A stretch of DNA of 64,000 nucleotides from Valencia hispanica (lineage: Eukaryota; Chordata; Actinopteri; Cyprinodontiformes; Valenciidae): positions 30,311,001-30,375,000 of the forward strand of contig OY747705.1 of NCBI GenBank assembly GCA_963556495.2, written 5' to 3'. This document shows, one piece after another, positions 13,261 to 24,465 of this stretch; the stretch's first letter is position 1; each line of letters opens with the position of its first letter. The position numbers were made by a program, and so were the translations under genes. The notes beneath the pieces are model-generated. The model was not told the origin of the DNA and made no database searches. It saw only the letters and a list, made by a program, of their open reading frames with translations.

Positions 13261-15414
13261 GGCGTTGAACATAACACTTCTTGGATTTTTTTTTTAGGTG
13301 GAAAAGAAAATATTCTGTCTACCTTTACAATGTGTGCTATTTGTCTTGGTCTATTGAAATAAAATCACCATAAAGTATATTGAAGCTCATGGCCGTAACG
13401 TGACAAAAAGGTGAAAGGTTTAAGGGTAATACTTCTATTGTAAGGCTTAATATTCTGACTTGTTGGAGCTGTTTTGGTGCCAATAAGATTGCCAATATCA
13501 CTGAGGTAATCCTCACTGGCTAATTTCATACATGGGAATACATCTGAATGTAAGTTATTAAACACAGCAGGATATTGTGAAATCCTTTCAAGATTGCTAA
13601 TAAGAGCTTAAATTTGTGTCTCTAATTCACTTTTTCCTCACAAAGGACAAAATCAAAGTGATAGTACCAAGAAATGTTTTCAACCCACAGTGAAACAACA
13701 TGGCAGCCAAAACTGAAGCTAAATGAAAATACATTGAACACATTTCCGAGTTGACTGTTTTCTTCCATTCGGAGCCCTGCTAAGACAGTGCTGAACTGTC
13801 CCATTTTGAAGTAGCAATCCATTTTGACTAACTGATATCATGCAGTCTGTCATGTTAGTCTGCATGAAACAGTGGGCCTATTCCTCATCTCAGTGGCTGT
13901 TCGCTCATAGTGGGGACAAACAACATTTCTTACTCATTTGAAAAAAAATTACGGAACCAGAAATTGTGCTGGCAGCTAAAAAGAAACTGCACCCCAGAGC
14001 TAGTGAGACACACTGAACCAAGGACACCAGGCAGCTATTGTTTTTTTTAAATCATTTAAAGAGCCCTGCAAAATTGGTTATTTTAGTTATCAAGTTGCTC
14101 TCAGTAGTCCCAAGCTGGCAAACCGCTCTCTACCAACTGGGCAGTCGTTTCTACTGGACACCACTAAAAATCTTTCACTGTGACCTTGATTGGGGAATTG
14201 AAGGCCCCTTAGCCCATTTTAGTACGTACGATCACATTTCCATTCTGACTATTCCAATTTTCATGACTTGCACAAGCAAATCCATATGCCGGAGACAGCT
14301 CCATTATTAGTGTGCCTTGCACAGGGCTCAGTGGCAGGATATTGCATAGAGGAGCATATAACAGCTGAGCAATGTGAGTTGGGCAGCTGGGCATGCAGGT
14401 ATTGTAATTTTAATTCCCTTTTCAATTCCCACGTCCCCATACAGAGGGGCTGTTGTTCTTCTCAAATGAGTCTAAAGTTAAATGTAATTGAAAACTGAAA
14501 TTATGAGAGAACAGAATAGTGAGTTATTTGATTTCTCATGACATTTTACTCATAGTAGAGAACCACAGTTAACTTTTTACCCCCTTTCAGTGATATTGTA
14601 GACCATATTATTTACAAGCTGTAGAAATGAGACAAATAAAATAAATAGCTGTAGAATATTCATTTGTGACAATATTGCGTTTTTTTTTAATCTACACAAA
14701 ATACAATTCTTTAACATGTTGGAGCCAAGCATTAACATAAACTGTCAACCTTTTTTTCATTATCTTGTACACATTTTAAATACATGATAGCTTCAGCATC
14801 CATCACCACATTTATGGAACAAAATGCCTCCCTGTTATCCTCCATCTAAATGGCCATTAGCTAGACTAACCCAATTAGCGGAACAAGATCTAACACAGCC
14901 TTCCATTGTCCTTCCATCACAGGAAACAGTAGAGGTTTGCTGCATTCTGATCAAATGTATGGTGATTAATGACCGCGCTCTCACAGTGTTGACAGACTGT
15001 AACAGCTCCAAAATCCTGCCCCACCCTGGCACCACACAGATTTGTCTGTATAACTGACACGTGAATGAATAAATTGGGAAATAGGTCCATCACCAGCCTG
15101 ACTACATATACAAAATGAACAACAGGAGTGTGATGCTGTCAGGTCCGTGTTCTACTTCTTGACAATCCACATCTGCGCATTGGGAATAATGACCAGGCTA
15201 AAAATATTGGAAACTCTGCAGAGAAAATGCTTTAAGGTCGTTTTAATTATACGGATGGGCTGTCGAGCAGTCACGCTTGATGCGAAACAGAAACAAATGA
15301 AATCATGGCTGATTGAGAAGTTTGCCAATAACTTCTTGGGGACCATATTTTAGAGTATGCTGGTAAGTATGGAAAATGTCTTTAAAAAAAAACTCAGTTT
15401 AAGTTTGATTAAAC
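13261..15414. other. unique DNA, no gene seen
   Basis: No repeat family or exon is recognised. The longest ORFs are below 95 codons and have no domain signature. Confidence 0.45.
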
Positions 15415-15534
<120 letters not shown>

Positions 15535-15930
15535 CTGAAGACCTGATTAGATATAAAAAAGTTAAAAAAATGTTAAACATGTCCCATATATAATTTCTAC
15601 AGTTTAAAGAATTTTGATTCAGATGTCAGAAAAGGGGCTTTTGCTTTCTCTAGGTGTAAGGAGGACAGAATAACACAGCTTTACTCCTCCCCTGCCTGTT
15701 GCTGTCCACTTCTGGTCAACAACAGGTTGAAAAAGGCTGCTAAACTTTCCCCAGCTTACTAGAAAGAGTCATTTGGCTGTTTGAAAAAAATTCCAATTGT
15801 AAAAAACACTCAAGCTTGTGGTAAGGCAACTATTGGAGCACCACCTATTATTCCTATTTATCAGGGTTTATTTTATTAGGAATGACAGCAGCTCAATGCA
15901 GTCAGCCATCCTATTACTCGGCATGTTCGT
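15535..15930. other. unique DNA, nothing recognised
   Basis: A stretch of ordinary composition between the microsatellite and the LINE 3'-end relic. No ORF or repeat is supported. Confidence 0.4.
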
Positions 15931-15934
15931 TTAT

Positions 15935-16009
15935 GAGAGATTGCTGCAAAGTCAATGACTCGATGCAATCAACTAGGTTTTCATTATGAAATTTTTTTAA
16001 TAATTGCCA
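15935..16009 (+). repeat. LINE 3'-end relic, left half
   Basis: ATTGCTGCAAAGTCAATGAC and GCAATCAACTAGG match the 6.2-kb LINE-end relic. The sequence stops abruptly where the LTR-like element begins (about 16,010). LINE-tail-like sequence resumes near 17,750 (GAGATGACAACTGTTGTAAA), suggesting the LTR element inserted into this relic. Confidence 0.35.
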
Positions 16010-16316
16010 TGTGTCCAGCTGCCCTACTCACTCCTCCTCATTGTCCTCACCTCTCCCAAATCATTCACACCTGATCCTACTCACCTCCTGTCTTTATAAA
16101 CCATCACTTCTCTCCACTCAGGGCCGGATCATTAGTAACTACTAGTAACCATTGATGTCTTGTGTGCCTTCCCTGCTGTCTCATTCCTGCCCGATGTCCA
16201 GTCTCTCCATTCCTGGCATCTTCCTCATCATCACCTTCACCGCCTCCTTTAATAAATATCCTGCACCTTCCTTCAGCGAGTGCATTTGGGTCCACTCTCC
16301 ACACACATTCCTGACA
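16010..16316 (+). mobile_element. probable 5' LTR of a non-autonomous LTR retrotransposon
   Basis: The segment starts near TGTCCAGC and ends ..CCTGACA. It carries a TATA-like box CTTTATAAACC at 16,092-16,102 and a polyadenylation-type AATAAA at 16,251-16,256 about 60 bp before its end, so U3, R and U5 are in the right order on the plus strand. The 3' edge is followed at once by GAATGATCCGGCC and an ATG at 16,336. No second copy of this LTR is visible downstream, so the LTR call rests on internal signals and on resemblance to teleost gypsy LTRs. Confidence 0.5.
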
Positions 16317-16335
16317 GAATGATCCGGCCATAAAC

Positions 16336-17355
16336 ATGGACCCAGCACTCGCCCGGGAGATCGCCGTCCTGCGCCAGGACGTCTGGGCCAACCTGGCCAG
16401 ACTCGCTGCCTCTCCTCACCTTCCTGTGCGGGTCTCCAGAGCTGAGGAAATCCTTGGAGTGCTCCCTCACTTCAAGAGGGTGTTCTCTGCTCCGGATCTT
16501 GCCGCGCTGCGGAGCAAGGCGGAGAAGGTTCGCCGGGAGGCGTTGGATCGGATCATCGGTCCGCCCTCTCCGTCTCCACCATCTGTCCGCCGGCGGAGGT
16601 CCCGCTGCGCCGCCGGGACTGTTTCCGGGACTGGGGAGCGGAGCGCCGCACCTTCACCGTCTGCCTGCACGGCCGCTGCTTCCTCATCGGATCCTCCGCT
16701 GACCGACGCAGCACCCCCGCCCGCCTGTTCAGTTTCTCCCTGTCTGGCTGCGTCGGCCGACGCAACATCCCAGGAAAAGGACGACTCAGAGCAGCGGTCC
16801 GCATTCGTCGGCACAAGGTTGGCGTTCTGTTCCCCTGGGACTGGTCCTCGACGGCATGAGCGTCCTCTGCCGACTCACCGCAGACAGCGACGCTGCCGAG
16901 GTGGGGCCGCTTCCGGGTCAGTCCGTGAGCCCGTTTCGGCTCCAGTCCGTGAGCCCGTTCCGGCTCCAGTCCCAGAGCCCGTTTTGGCTCCAGTCCCAGA
17001 GCCCGCCGTTATTGTGGCTGCTGTGTTTCTGGCGGTCACAGCGGCGGCTCTCCAGCGACCGACATTTCCCCATGGGTCGCTGGAGCTCCCGGGGAGGGTC
17101 AGGGAGGACCCGTCTCTAGAGCTCCGGGGGAGGGTCAAGGAGGACCCGTCCCCATCACTGGAGCCTCCAGATTCTTTGTCTCAGCCGGCGTCCGAGCCTC
17201 CAGACTCTCTCCGTCTCGACAGGCGTCCGAGCCTCCAGACTCTCTCCGTCTCGACAGGCGTCCGAGCCTCCAGACTCTCTCCGTCTCGGCCGACCTTTAC
17301 CGGCCAGGCATCTTTGTCGCTGCCGACCAGCCAAGCTCCTCAGAAGAGGACCTAA
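16336..17355 (+). CDS. gag-like ORF of a GC-rich LTR element (339 aa)
   Basis: The ORF begins with MDPALAREIAVLRQDV only 20 nt after the presumed LTR end, as in many teleost gypsy-type elements. The first 80 residues are helix-rich and compact (..EEILGVLPHFKRVFSAPD..). The rest is low-complexity Pro/Ser/Ala/Arg sequence. An 8-residue repeat of the V-x-EPV-x-AP type lies near residues 195-225. Later Pro/Ser repeats come from a 35-bp unit that is not a multiple of three, so its translation changes frame at each copy. There is no protease, RT or integrase. It is probably the remnant of a non-autonomous element's gag-like gene rather than a host gene. Composition is much more GC- and CpG-rich than the surroundings. 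Confidence 0.4.
   Translation: MDPALAREIAVLRQDVWANLARLAASPHLPVRVSRAEEILGVLPHFKRVFSAPDLAALRSKAEKVRREALDRIIGPPSPSPPSVRRRRSRCAAGTVSGTGERSAAPSPSACTAAASSSDPPLTDAAPPPACSVSPCLAASADATSQEKDDSEQRSAFVGTRLAFCSPGTGPRRHERPLPTHRRQRRCRGGAASGSVREPVSAPVREPVPAPVPEPVLAPVPEPAVIVAAVFLAVTAAALQRPTFPHGSLELPGRVREDPSLELRGRVKEDPSPSLEPPDSLSQPASEPPDSLRLDRRPSLQTLSVSTGVRASRLSPSRPTFTGQASLSLPTSQAPQKRT
16921..17010 (+). repeat. 24-bp minisatellite, about 3.7 copies
   Basis: Units start at 16,921, 16,945, 16,969 and 16,993. The unit has the form GTCCGTGAGCCCG..GGCTCCA and keeps the reading frame, coding an 8-residue repeat inside the gag-like ORF. Confidence 0.9.
17187..17291 (+). repeat. 35-bp minisatellite, 3 copies
   Basis: Nearly identical units beginning GGCGTCCGAGCCTCCAGAC start at 17,187, 17,222 and 17,257. 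The 35-bp period shifts the reading frame between copies. Confidence 0.92.
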
Positions 17356-17400
17356 GGGCTGTCCGCCGGATCTCCAGGTCCTCAAGGGAGGATCACGAGG

Positions 17401-17615
17401 CCGCCCGCCCGCCTTTCGTCCAGCCAGGGGCCGCCATCCGGGCCGCCATCCGGGCCGTCCGCCCGACCTTCGTCCAGCCAGGGGCCGCCATCCGGGCCGC
17501 CATCCGGGCCACCATCCGGGCCGTCCGCCCGACCTCCGTCCAGCCAGGGGCCGCCACCGGGGCCGTCCGCCCGACCTCCGTCCAGCCAGGGGCCGCCACC
17601 GGGGCGTCCACCAGA
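17401..17615 (+). repeat. compound 42-bp/12-bp minisatellite
   Basis: The landmark CGTCCAGCCAGGGGCCGCCA recurs at 17,417, 17,471, 17,537 and 17,579. The spacings 54, 66 and 42 equal 42 plus one, two or zero copies of a 12-bp subunit GCCATCCGGGCC. It lies just after the gag-like ORF stop and is very CpG-rich. Confidence 0.92.
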
Positions 17616-17829
17616 CTTCCAGGGGCGTACCCAAGGGGATAAAATAAACTTGATTTGTTTTATAACTAGGATCGAATAAACGTTGCTTGTTTATTAACTA
17701 GGATCGAATATGAAATCTATGGAAATACACTTTAATATATCTAAACATTCAGATTGATTTGATTATGTATTTCTGTATGTAATTGTTGTGTTTGAGATGA
17801 CAACTGTTGTAAATTGGCATTTTATAAAT
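17616..17829 (+). repeat. element end and LINE-tail-like sequence
   Basis: A 15-bp direct repeat AACTAGGATCGAATA occurs at 17,664-17,678 and 17,696-17,710. Further on, GAGATGACAACTGTTGTAAA and TTTTATAAATAA look like a teleost LINE 3' terminus on the plus strand, possibly the right half of the relic interrupted at 16,010. Confidence 0.35.
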
Positions 17830-18425
17830 AAGGCAAGGCAATTTTATTTGTATAGCACACTTTCAACAACAAGGTAATTCAAGGTGTTTTACATGATTAG
17901 GGGATAAAGTAAAAACAGCAATAACATACACAGAGCATATGACACGTAAAAACATTACTCAAAAGCAGACATGAACTTAGGAACACAGCAATAAAGCGTG
18001 AAGCAAACACAAAACATGATACATTAAAACATTACTCAAAGGCAGCTCTAAACAGATGGGGGTTTAGCCTTGATTAAAAAGAACTGTGTTTCAGTAGCTT
18101 TGCAGTTGTCTGGAACTTTTAAGGAGCATAGAAACTAAAAGGCGCTTCTCCAATTTTGGTTCTAATTCTAGGGATGCTTAGTAGACTGGAAATAGAGGAC
18201 CAGAGTGGTCTGGTGGGTTGGTATAGTGACTGTACATCTTCAACATACTTTGGTGCTAAGCCATTTAATTATTTATAAACTAGTAAAAGTATTTTGAAGT
18301 CTATTCTCTGAGCTACAGGGAGCCAGTGTGAGGACTTTAGGACTGGGGTGATGTACTCTACTTTCCCGGTTCTAGTGAGGACATAAGCAGCAGCATTCTG
18401 GATCAGCTGTCTAATTGACATAGAC
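17830..18425 (-). pseudogene. L2-type LINE ORF2 3' end and tail (relic)
   Basis: Read on the minus strand, the segment starts with a diverged translation of the C-terminal part of an L2/CR1-group LINE reverse transcriptase. Recognisable pieces are QLIQNAAAYVL, SSHWLPVAQRIDFKILL and LAPKYVEDVQS, a pattern also typical of Maui-like fish elements. It ends in a 3' UTR with AATAAAATTGCCTTGCCTT. It is 5'-truncated, as expected for LINEs. The same family's 3' end occurs in the opposite orientation at 29,349-29,557 with high similarity across the last 200 bp. Confidence 0.8.
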
Positions 18426-20455
18426 GGAATTAAATTAATTTGCAGGATTTAAAAAAATCTGAAAGTCTTATATTTGGGAATCTTAAAGTTGACCCTTGCA
18501 ATCTTAAATATGTCCAGATGTTTTGAGCTAGGTGTCAAGTGGATTTGAGCCAAATCTTAATTTTTGTATTTCATTTTGGTTTGTTTGCGGTTTCTTCCAT
18601 GAACTTTACATTTCTTTTTCATAATAAACCTGTTTGTGGTTCTGAAAACAGCTTGTCGTATCTTAACCTAACATTAGCAAAAAAATGTTTAAATAATCTT
18701 ATTCACTCCTATCTCATAGGAGTATAGTTAATCATGTTTGGCAATACAGGGATTACAAAAGTTGACTAAAACATGTAAATAACCCTTAGGAAGCCTACTG
18801 TATGCTGCAAGAAGACATTAAAGTTAGAAAGCTAGGTGTAAAAGCATTGGACTCTCTCAAGCTACAGTTGAAAAACCTCAGTTGACTTTTTCTGGCTAGA
18901 TTTAGATTTAATTGCTAAATTTATCAAGGGAATTTCTGTTATGTTTTGCTATATTTATAACCTAAAATAGTATGGTTTTAAAATGGTATAAAAAGTCTAA
19001 AATGTACCTCACTAAAACGTGCAAAAACCCTGTATTAGGGCAAGGCTTTAAAACTGAAGTTGGTAAGCTATATGTAAAATGTTTGTTATGGAGTCAACTG
19101 CAGGCTTTGTTTATTGCAGAACCAAATAATATGAGTAATAGACCAGCTAAAATAGCATACTCAGATTTAAAGAAATGTGCAACTGAGTAGGATAATTTGA
19201 TACAAAGTTACACTGAATTGTGTATGAAAATGTTTTAAATGTTTTTTTTAAATCTAGAAATATGAATCAGGAGAAGTATGTGATTTCTCATAGAAAAATG
19301 TTTACAATGCCTGGAGCATAATATTTTGCTCAAAATCCACGTCATACCTACAAACTTGGTGTTTATTCTAAATCTTTGCTAAAGACTACGTATCAAATAG
19401 TAAATTTATTTAATGAAACATTTTAGCAGCAGCATAAATAACAATTGCTTTTATGTTTTTATATAAATAAATTGGAAAAATTAGAAATTAGATAACTTAG
19501 ATAACAATCCTTAGCCTTGTCCTGGCAGACATCAAAATGCTAGAGGGAGTTGGTTGAGTGAATAAAAATAGCTTCCAGTTTTTTCCTGAAGTGCTATTTG
19601 AACCTTTTTACACTGGGGCTACAGTAAGTGCTACCAAACAAGACTTAATATTTTTCATGTATTTAGAAACATTCATAAAATGTTATCTTAGATGTTATGA
19701 TATATTAAAGGGCTGAATTGCAGTAAAAATATCAAAAAGAAAAGACATTCAGAAAATCTAGATCTAATACCTGTAAATGAGAATCACCCCTGATCCAAGT
19801 GTTTGTAAAAAAGAAAAAAAGAATGAAAAAAGAAAAGTTTAAGAGATTATCAGGCCATAAATCTGCAGGCCAGAAATTAAAAAAGTAAAAAAGAAATAAC
19901 AAACACTAAACGTCATGCTGCTTTAAATGTCTGCCGGCTTTCCCCCACACCGCAGGAGTTCAAAAGAATAATAACTTTGCCCTCACTCATCACCACCCAG
20001 AGAAGCGTTAGGGCAGCTCGTGATATTGTTTTTTTTCTCCTTTTTTAATTAGTAACTCTAATCTGATCATTAAGGGCAGCAAAATTCAGTGCAGCTATAG
20101 TACAACTGTGCAGGGCTGATAAGTGAAGTGACATACCGTCATAGTTAGAAAAGTCACATCTGTCTGATGTTACTTTCTGCCATTTACATCAGATGACGTG
20201 CTGTGACCAGACGGCAAAAGGGACATTACATGAGAAACATTGTACAGTTGGGAAAATAAAGCTGTGACATATTGAATAAATGTGTTCCAGATCAATAGGC
20301 TGTTTTGTTTATTTATTTTTTTGAATTAGTTCAGCAGTTGGACAATCTAGATATGCACAATCTACATGTAGGACTTTTATTTTCAATGAATACAGTTTGT
20401 GGACCAAACAAAAATATATTAAAAGTTCCACATGCTACATATTTTATAGGCCTTT
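18426..20455. other. unique AT-rich DNA, no gene seen
   Basis: No coding exon or known repeat is recognised; several AT-rich stretches and short A runs occur. Confidence 0.45.
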
Positions 20456-21112
20456 GCACTTGAACTTTTAAACCATATTTGACTACACAACCACATATTT
20501 AAATGTATTCATGAAACAGACCAACACAAAATAACAAATACTGTAATTGTGAAGTAGAAAGAAAATAATATATGGCTTGAAAATGTTATACATGCGTATA
20601 AAAATCTGAGAAAGGACGCATATACTTGTGCTAACCTTTTATTTAGTTGCATCCATTTTCCAACAAACCTGATCAGCTTTCTCGTCTCTGTTGTACAAAA
20701 TCATCCAAAAGACATGATGCTGGCATCTCCTTCTTTCACTGTGGAGATGGTGTGTTTGTGGAGATGTTCAATGTTCATTTTCTGCAACACACAGTCTTTT
20801 GTATGTGGGTTAAAAGGTTCATCTTAGCTCTCATCTGACCAGAGCATCTTAATCCAAATGTCTGGCCTGTCCCCTACATGAGTTATGACAAACTGCAAGC
20901 GGAACTTCTCATGACTTTCTTTCAGTGGTGGCTTTCCTATTGACACCCTTTCATAAAAACCTAATTTGTGGAGTGAAGGACAAATAGTTGTCTTGTCAAC
21001 AGATTCTCTGAACAGAGCTGTGGATTTCTGCAGCTTCTTAGGATTTACCATGGGCCTCTTGGGTGCTTCTCTGACTGATGTTCTCATTTCCCAGACTCTC
21101 TTCATCAGTTAG
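20456..21112 (-). pseudogene. Tc1-like transposon relic with transposase fragment
   Basis: On the minus strand 20,824-21,105 encodes a transposase N-terminal half. It holds a diverged helix-turn-helix region (RPMVNPKKLQKS), a central part (SLHKLGFYERVSIGKPPLK, then ESHEKFRLQFV) and IKMLWSDES around the first catalytic Asp (family motif LWSDE). The left part, at about 20,470-20,560, holds the terminal block AGACCAACACAAAATAAC, a hallmark of the long inverted ends of this fish Tc1-like family (consensus-like AGACCAACACAAAGTAG). The middle of the gene is badly decayed and the right terminus was not found, so the copy is truncated and inactive. Confidence 0.8.
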
Positions 21113-24100
21113 GTAACTTGAGAAGGCAGTTCTTTTCACTCGATATTACTTAGAGGTATGATACTACTGTAGTAGTGGACTTTTCCATTTCTAATCTGTG
21201 AAATATAAAAAAAATCATGTATGATTTTCTTTCCACTACACAGTTTTCTACTTTGTTTTGGTTAATAAATATGATCCCAAATAGTGTGGTTACCTTGATA
21301 TGCTTTCTTGATTCTTTTAGCACTTGATGTGAACTTATTGTGTCCATCCTTTAGCCTGTGCCTTTTTTTTAAACATTGAAGCTAATTTAGTAATTTTACA
21401 ACTAGGAAGGAAAAAACCCCTGAAAGAAACATGCAGCCACACTAGTTCAAAAGATAGAGAGGCCCCAAGAAAGACTAAGGTAAAACCGTGGAGTGATAAT
21501 GTAAGACCATATGGAGGGAGCAGGAGGTTGTGATTAGGGCTATATGAACACTAGGCCTCAGCAGTTCTCAGTGTCTTGTAGCTGCTGGGGCCGGAGGCAG
21601 TGGTGCCCTCAGCACTCCCTCCCCCTCCTGTGGTACCTCTGTCATTGACCAGAGAATCCCAGCATGCCTCCTCGTTCCACCATCCACTGAAGGCTGTGTA
21701 ACACCAAAACCATTTCTAGACACTCTGGCATAAACAAGACGTCCTGTTGGCATCAAAGTGCCCCTGAAGGAATTATACGGTTGGCCTCATCGTCTACATC
21801 TCCATGCCGGATGAATTTAAAAATACTGTATCTATTACTGTGTATTGCTGCATGTTCATTGCGTGATTACTTCAGTTGTTGCCCCTTGTTTTGCAATATT
21901 GCTCTTTTGATTTGGGTTCCAAATCCTTTTCATTTCATTTTTACGGCCGATCAAACCATGTTTTCCTGCCCTGACTCACTCCACCTACCAGCAGCTTCAA
22001 TTCAACCATCACTCAGCACAGCACAATTTCAGCCAGAGCCTTAGCCGGCCGAATTAGGGTAACTTGAGCTCCTCCAGATTGTAATCAAATGGAAAATAAT
22101 GAGAGCAAGACAAAGAGCAGCACTATTACTCTAGTCGGCTTAACATTTCTGTTTGTCAGTTTGGTGGAGTTTTTCTTTTCTGCCTTTCTATTTGATTCTC
22201 TTTCCTAGAAGCGAAGAGAAAAGCAAACATAATATGGAAAGAAAAGGATGAGGCCAGTAGCAAATGAATAATAAGGATAATGACATGAAGAAAGAATAAG
22301 GGGGGCAATGGGTTTGAACTAAACTCTGCTGCTGGTTACCTGCAAATGAACTAGTCACCTGAGGGGATTATTCTCATCATACCTTAACAAGTAGTAACTT
22401 AAACACATATGCCTTGAAGTCATTGCAGCTTAGGTGTGTGTGTGCGCTACATGTTTCAACATGGGTATGATAGCCTTTGTAACTTACCACCCAACTAACC
22501 GAGACAATCGTCAAGGCTACTAAAAATAAGAAGGTATCTGTTCCAGAGAATCCTGACAGAGGCAGAGATGGTAAGGAAGATGAACTGTAAAGTAAGCCAG
22601 AGGCAGGGGTGCGACCAGTGACCCCCACAATTGAGATTTTCCGATTGTTTTTCCTTGCAGTAGGAAAAAGAAATGACATGTGACTGCAGTTTTGAAACAC
22701 AAAAAACACAGCGTCTGAAACTTATTATTTACGGACACTCTGCGACTTGCAGCTGACCTTCCTGTAAATGTAAATGGGGTCAGGTTGGAAAAAGGACACA
22801 GAATATAACAGTACTCAAGTGTTCATCTAATTTTTATGTTTTAATGAACTCCTCTCGAAGCTGTCTTTCATTTTATTAGTGCTTTGGATTGTTTTGTTTC
22901 TTTTGAGAAACCAGCCGCAACAAAGTGGAACAAAACTTGAAATGCAGGGAAAAACACAAAGAATTCAGCCATTCATACCTTAAGTAGTTGCTGAAGTCAT
23001 ATCATACGCACAGAAAAATCAGTCACCTACCAATTTCTTCATCTATATGCTTTGTGGCATTTTGGGAAAAAAAACTGGCAAAGCATCACATCTACATTCT
23101 TCCACTCTCTTGTTCCAGCTCTCAAGTCCTTTTCCAAGCTGCTGTCTGACAACACAATGGTGTGGGCAAAAAGGCAGCTGCACCAGCAACATAAGAAATT
23201 CTGTAAATTTCACACTCTGCTGCCTGCCAAAACTACTGGGCCCAGATTCGGTGATTTGGCCTCTCAAGCATCATTCCAGACCCCCACCACTCTCCTCTTT
23301 CCCCACACCTTCCTGCATGCCTGCCACCAGCTGAGGACCCTGCTGTATTCCAGCTTCCGCAGCTCCCAGAGAACATCCTGAAGTCGCCAGCTATGGGGTC
23401 ATTTCAGAAATGTTGGAACAGGCTTGAGTCCACAGTGCAGTTGTGTTACGCTCAAAGAGGCCATAAGAAAACCAATTGCATAAATAAGGAGAAACATCCG
23501 TTTCAAAAAAAGCTCTTATACAGATGTTTACATCGAAGGCCAATAAGCTGAAATGTCTGTTGTTTAGCAATGGGAGAGCTTGGCCATAATAATGTGGAAG
23601 TCCTAATTTATCACTTGTACTAGACATGGGCCAATTACAGATATCTGCATTTTAGAATATTTTAGTTTCAAAACACAATATTTTTTCATCATGGCATTGA
23701 AATGATTTACATTTCTGTTAATGAGAGGCCAGATAAATTGCCAAAGTGTACAAAGTTTAGAGTAATGGAACATTGCCAATCCTCCCATTTTGCTACACAC
23801 CTTTAATTTTATTTAGGTAAAGCTTTTTTTAAATTACAGTGGCATATTTTGATATGGGCGATGTTGCTTATCAACCAGTCCTTTTGCTAGAGGGCTGCAC
23901 TGGAAGGTTCTGCCAGTTGCAACCTTACTGTGTTTTCTGTTAGCTTTTTGTGTATTAAATTAATAGGGATTAATCCCCTCAGTTCATAGTTGTTTGATAA
24001 TACTCAATGGTTCTTTTAATGTTTTTCTTGAAAACTTTGATTTTGACATGTTCTACATGTTTTAAATACTTTGGCTGATGAAACCTGAGTTAGATTTTTC

Positions 24101-24399
24101 CACCTCAAACAGAAAATTGCAATAAATACTCAGGGCTGAAAATCTGGACTGTATTACTTTCAATGTTTTATAGTTCTACAAATGTGCAGCTCTTATTTTT
24201 AAAAACAATAAAATGTTATTAGAGATTATATTCTTTGTTTTCTTGAAAATATAGCTAAAATCTATACTTAATATAGGATTCTTGTGAACCCAATTTGTGC
24301 ATATTGGAGTCACGATGTACACAAAATCTAACTGAAGTCATGTATTTTGATGGAGTCGCTAAATATGTGTGCAAGGAAAATGTTTTTTTTTAGGGGTCT
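21113..24399. other. unique DNA, no gene confirmed
   Basis: ORFs near 23,050-23,380 reach 109 codons but have no domain or splice context I can support. The block at 21,960-22,120 has balanced composition and could be conserved non-coding DNA. No transposon end is seen. Confidence 0.4.
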
Positions 24400-24465
24400 C
24401 CGAGTAAGGGGGCCGAATACAAATGCATGCCACCCCTGTTTTATTTATATTTGTAAAACTAACTA
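24400..24465 (+). repeat. Tc1-like 3'-end fragment
   Basis: GGGGGCCGAATACAAATGCA followed by TGCCACCCC and TTTATTTATATTTGTAAAA matches the segment just after the transposase stop in the Tc1-like family also seen at 20.5, 36.4 and 42.5 kb. Only about 65 bp is recognisable. Confidence 0.45.

Noticed and set aside
16921..17615. CRISPR-like array
   Set aside because: Repeats are contiguous or have no unique spacers, and the genome is vertebrate.
17155..17634. 159-codon minus-strand Gly/Arg/Trp repeat ORF
   Set aside because: It is the complement of the minisatellites in the GC-rich LTR-like element.
23047..23381. Two overlapping ORFs of about 100 codons, considered as an exon
   Set aside because: Neither frame is preferred, no splice sites fit, and no family was recognised.
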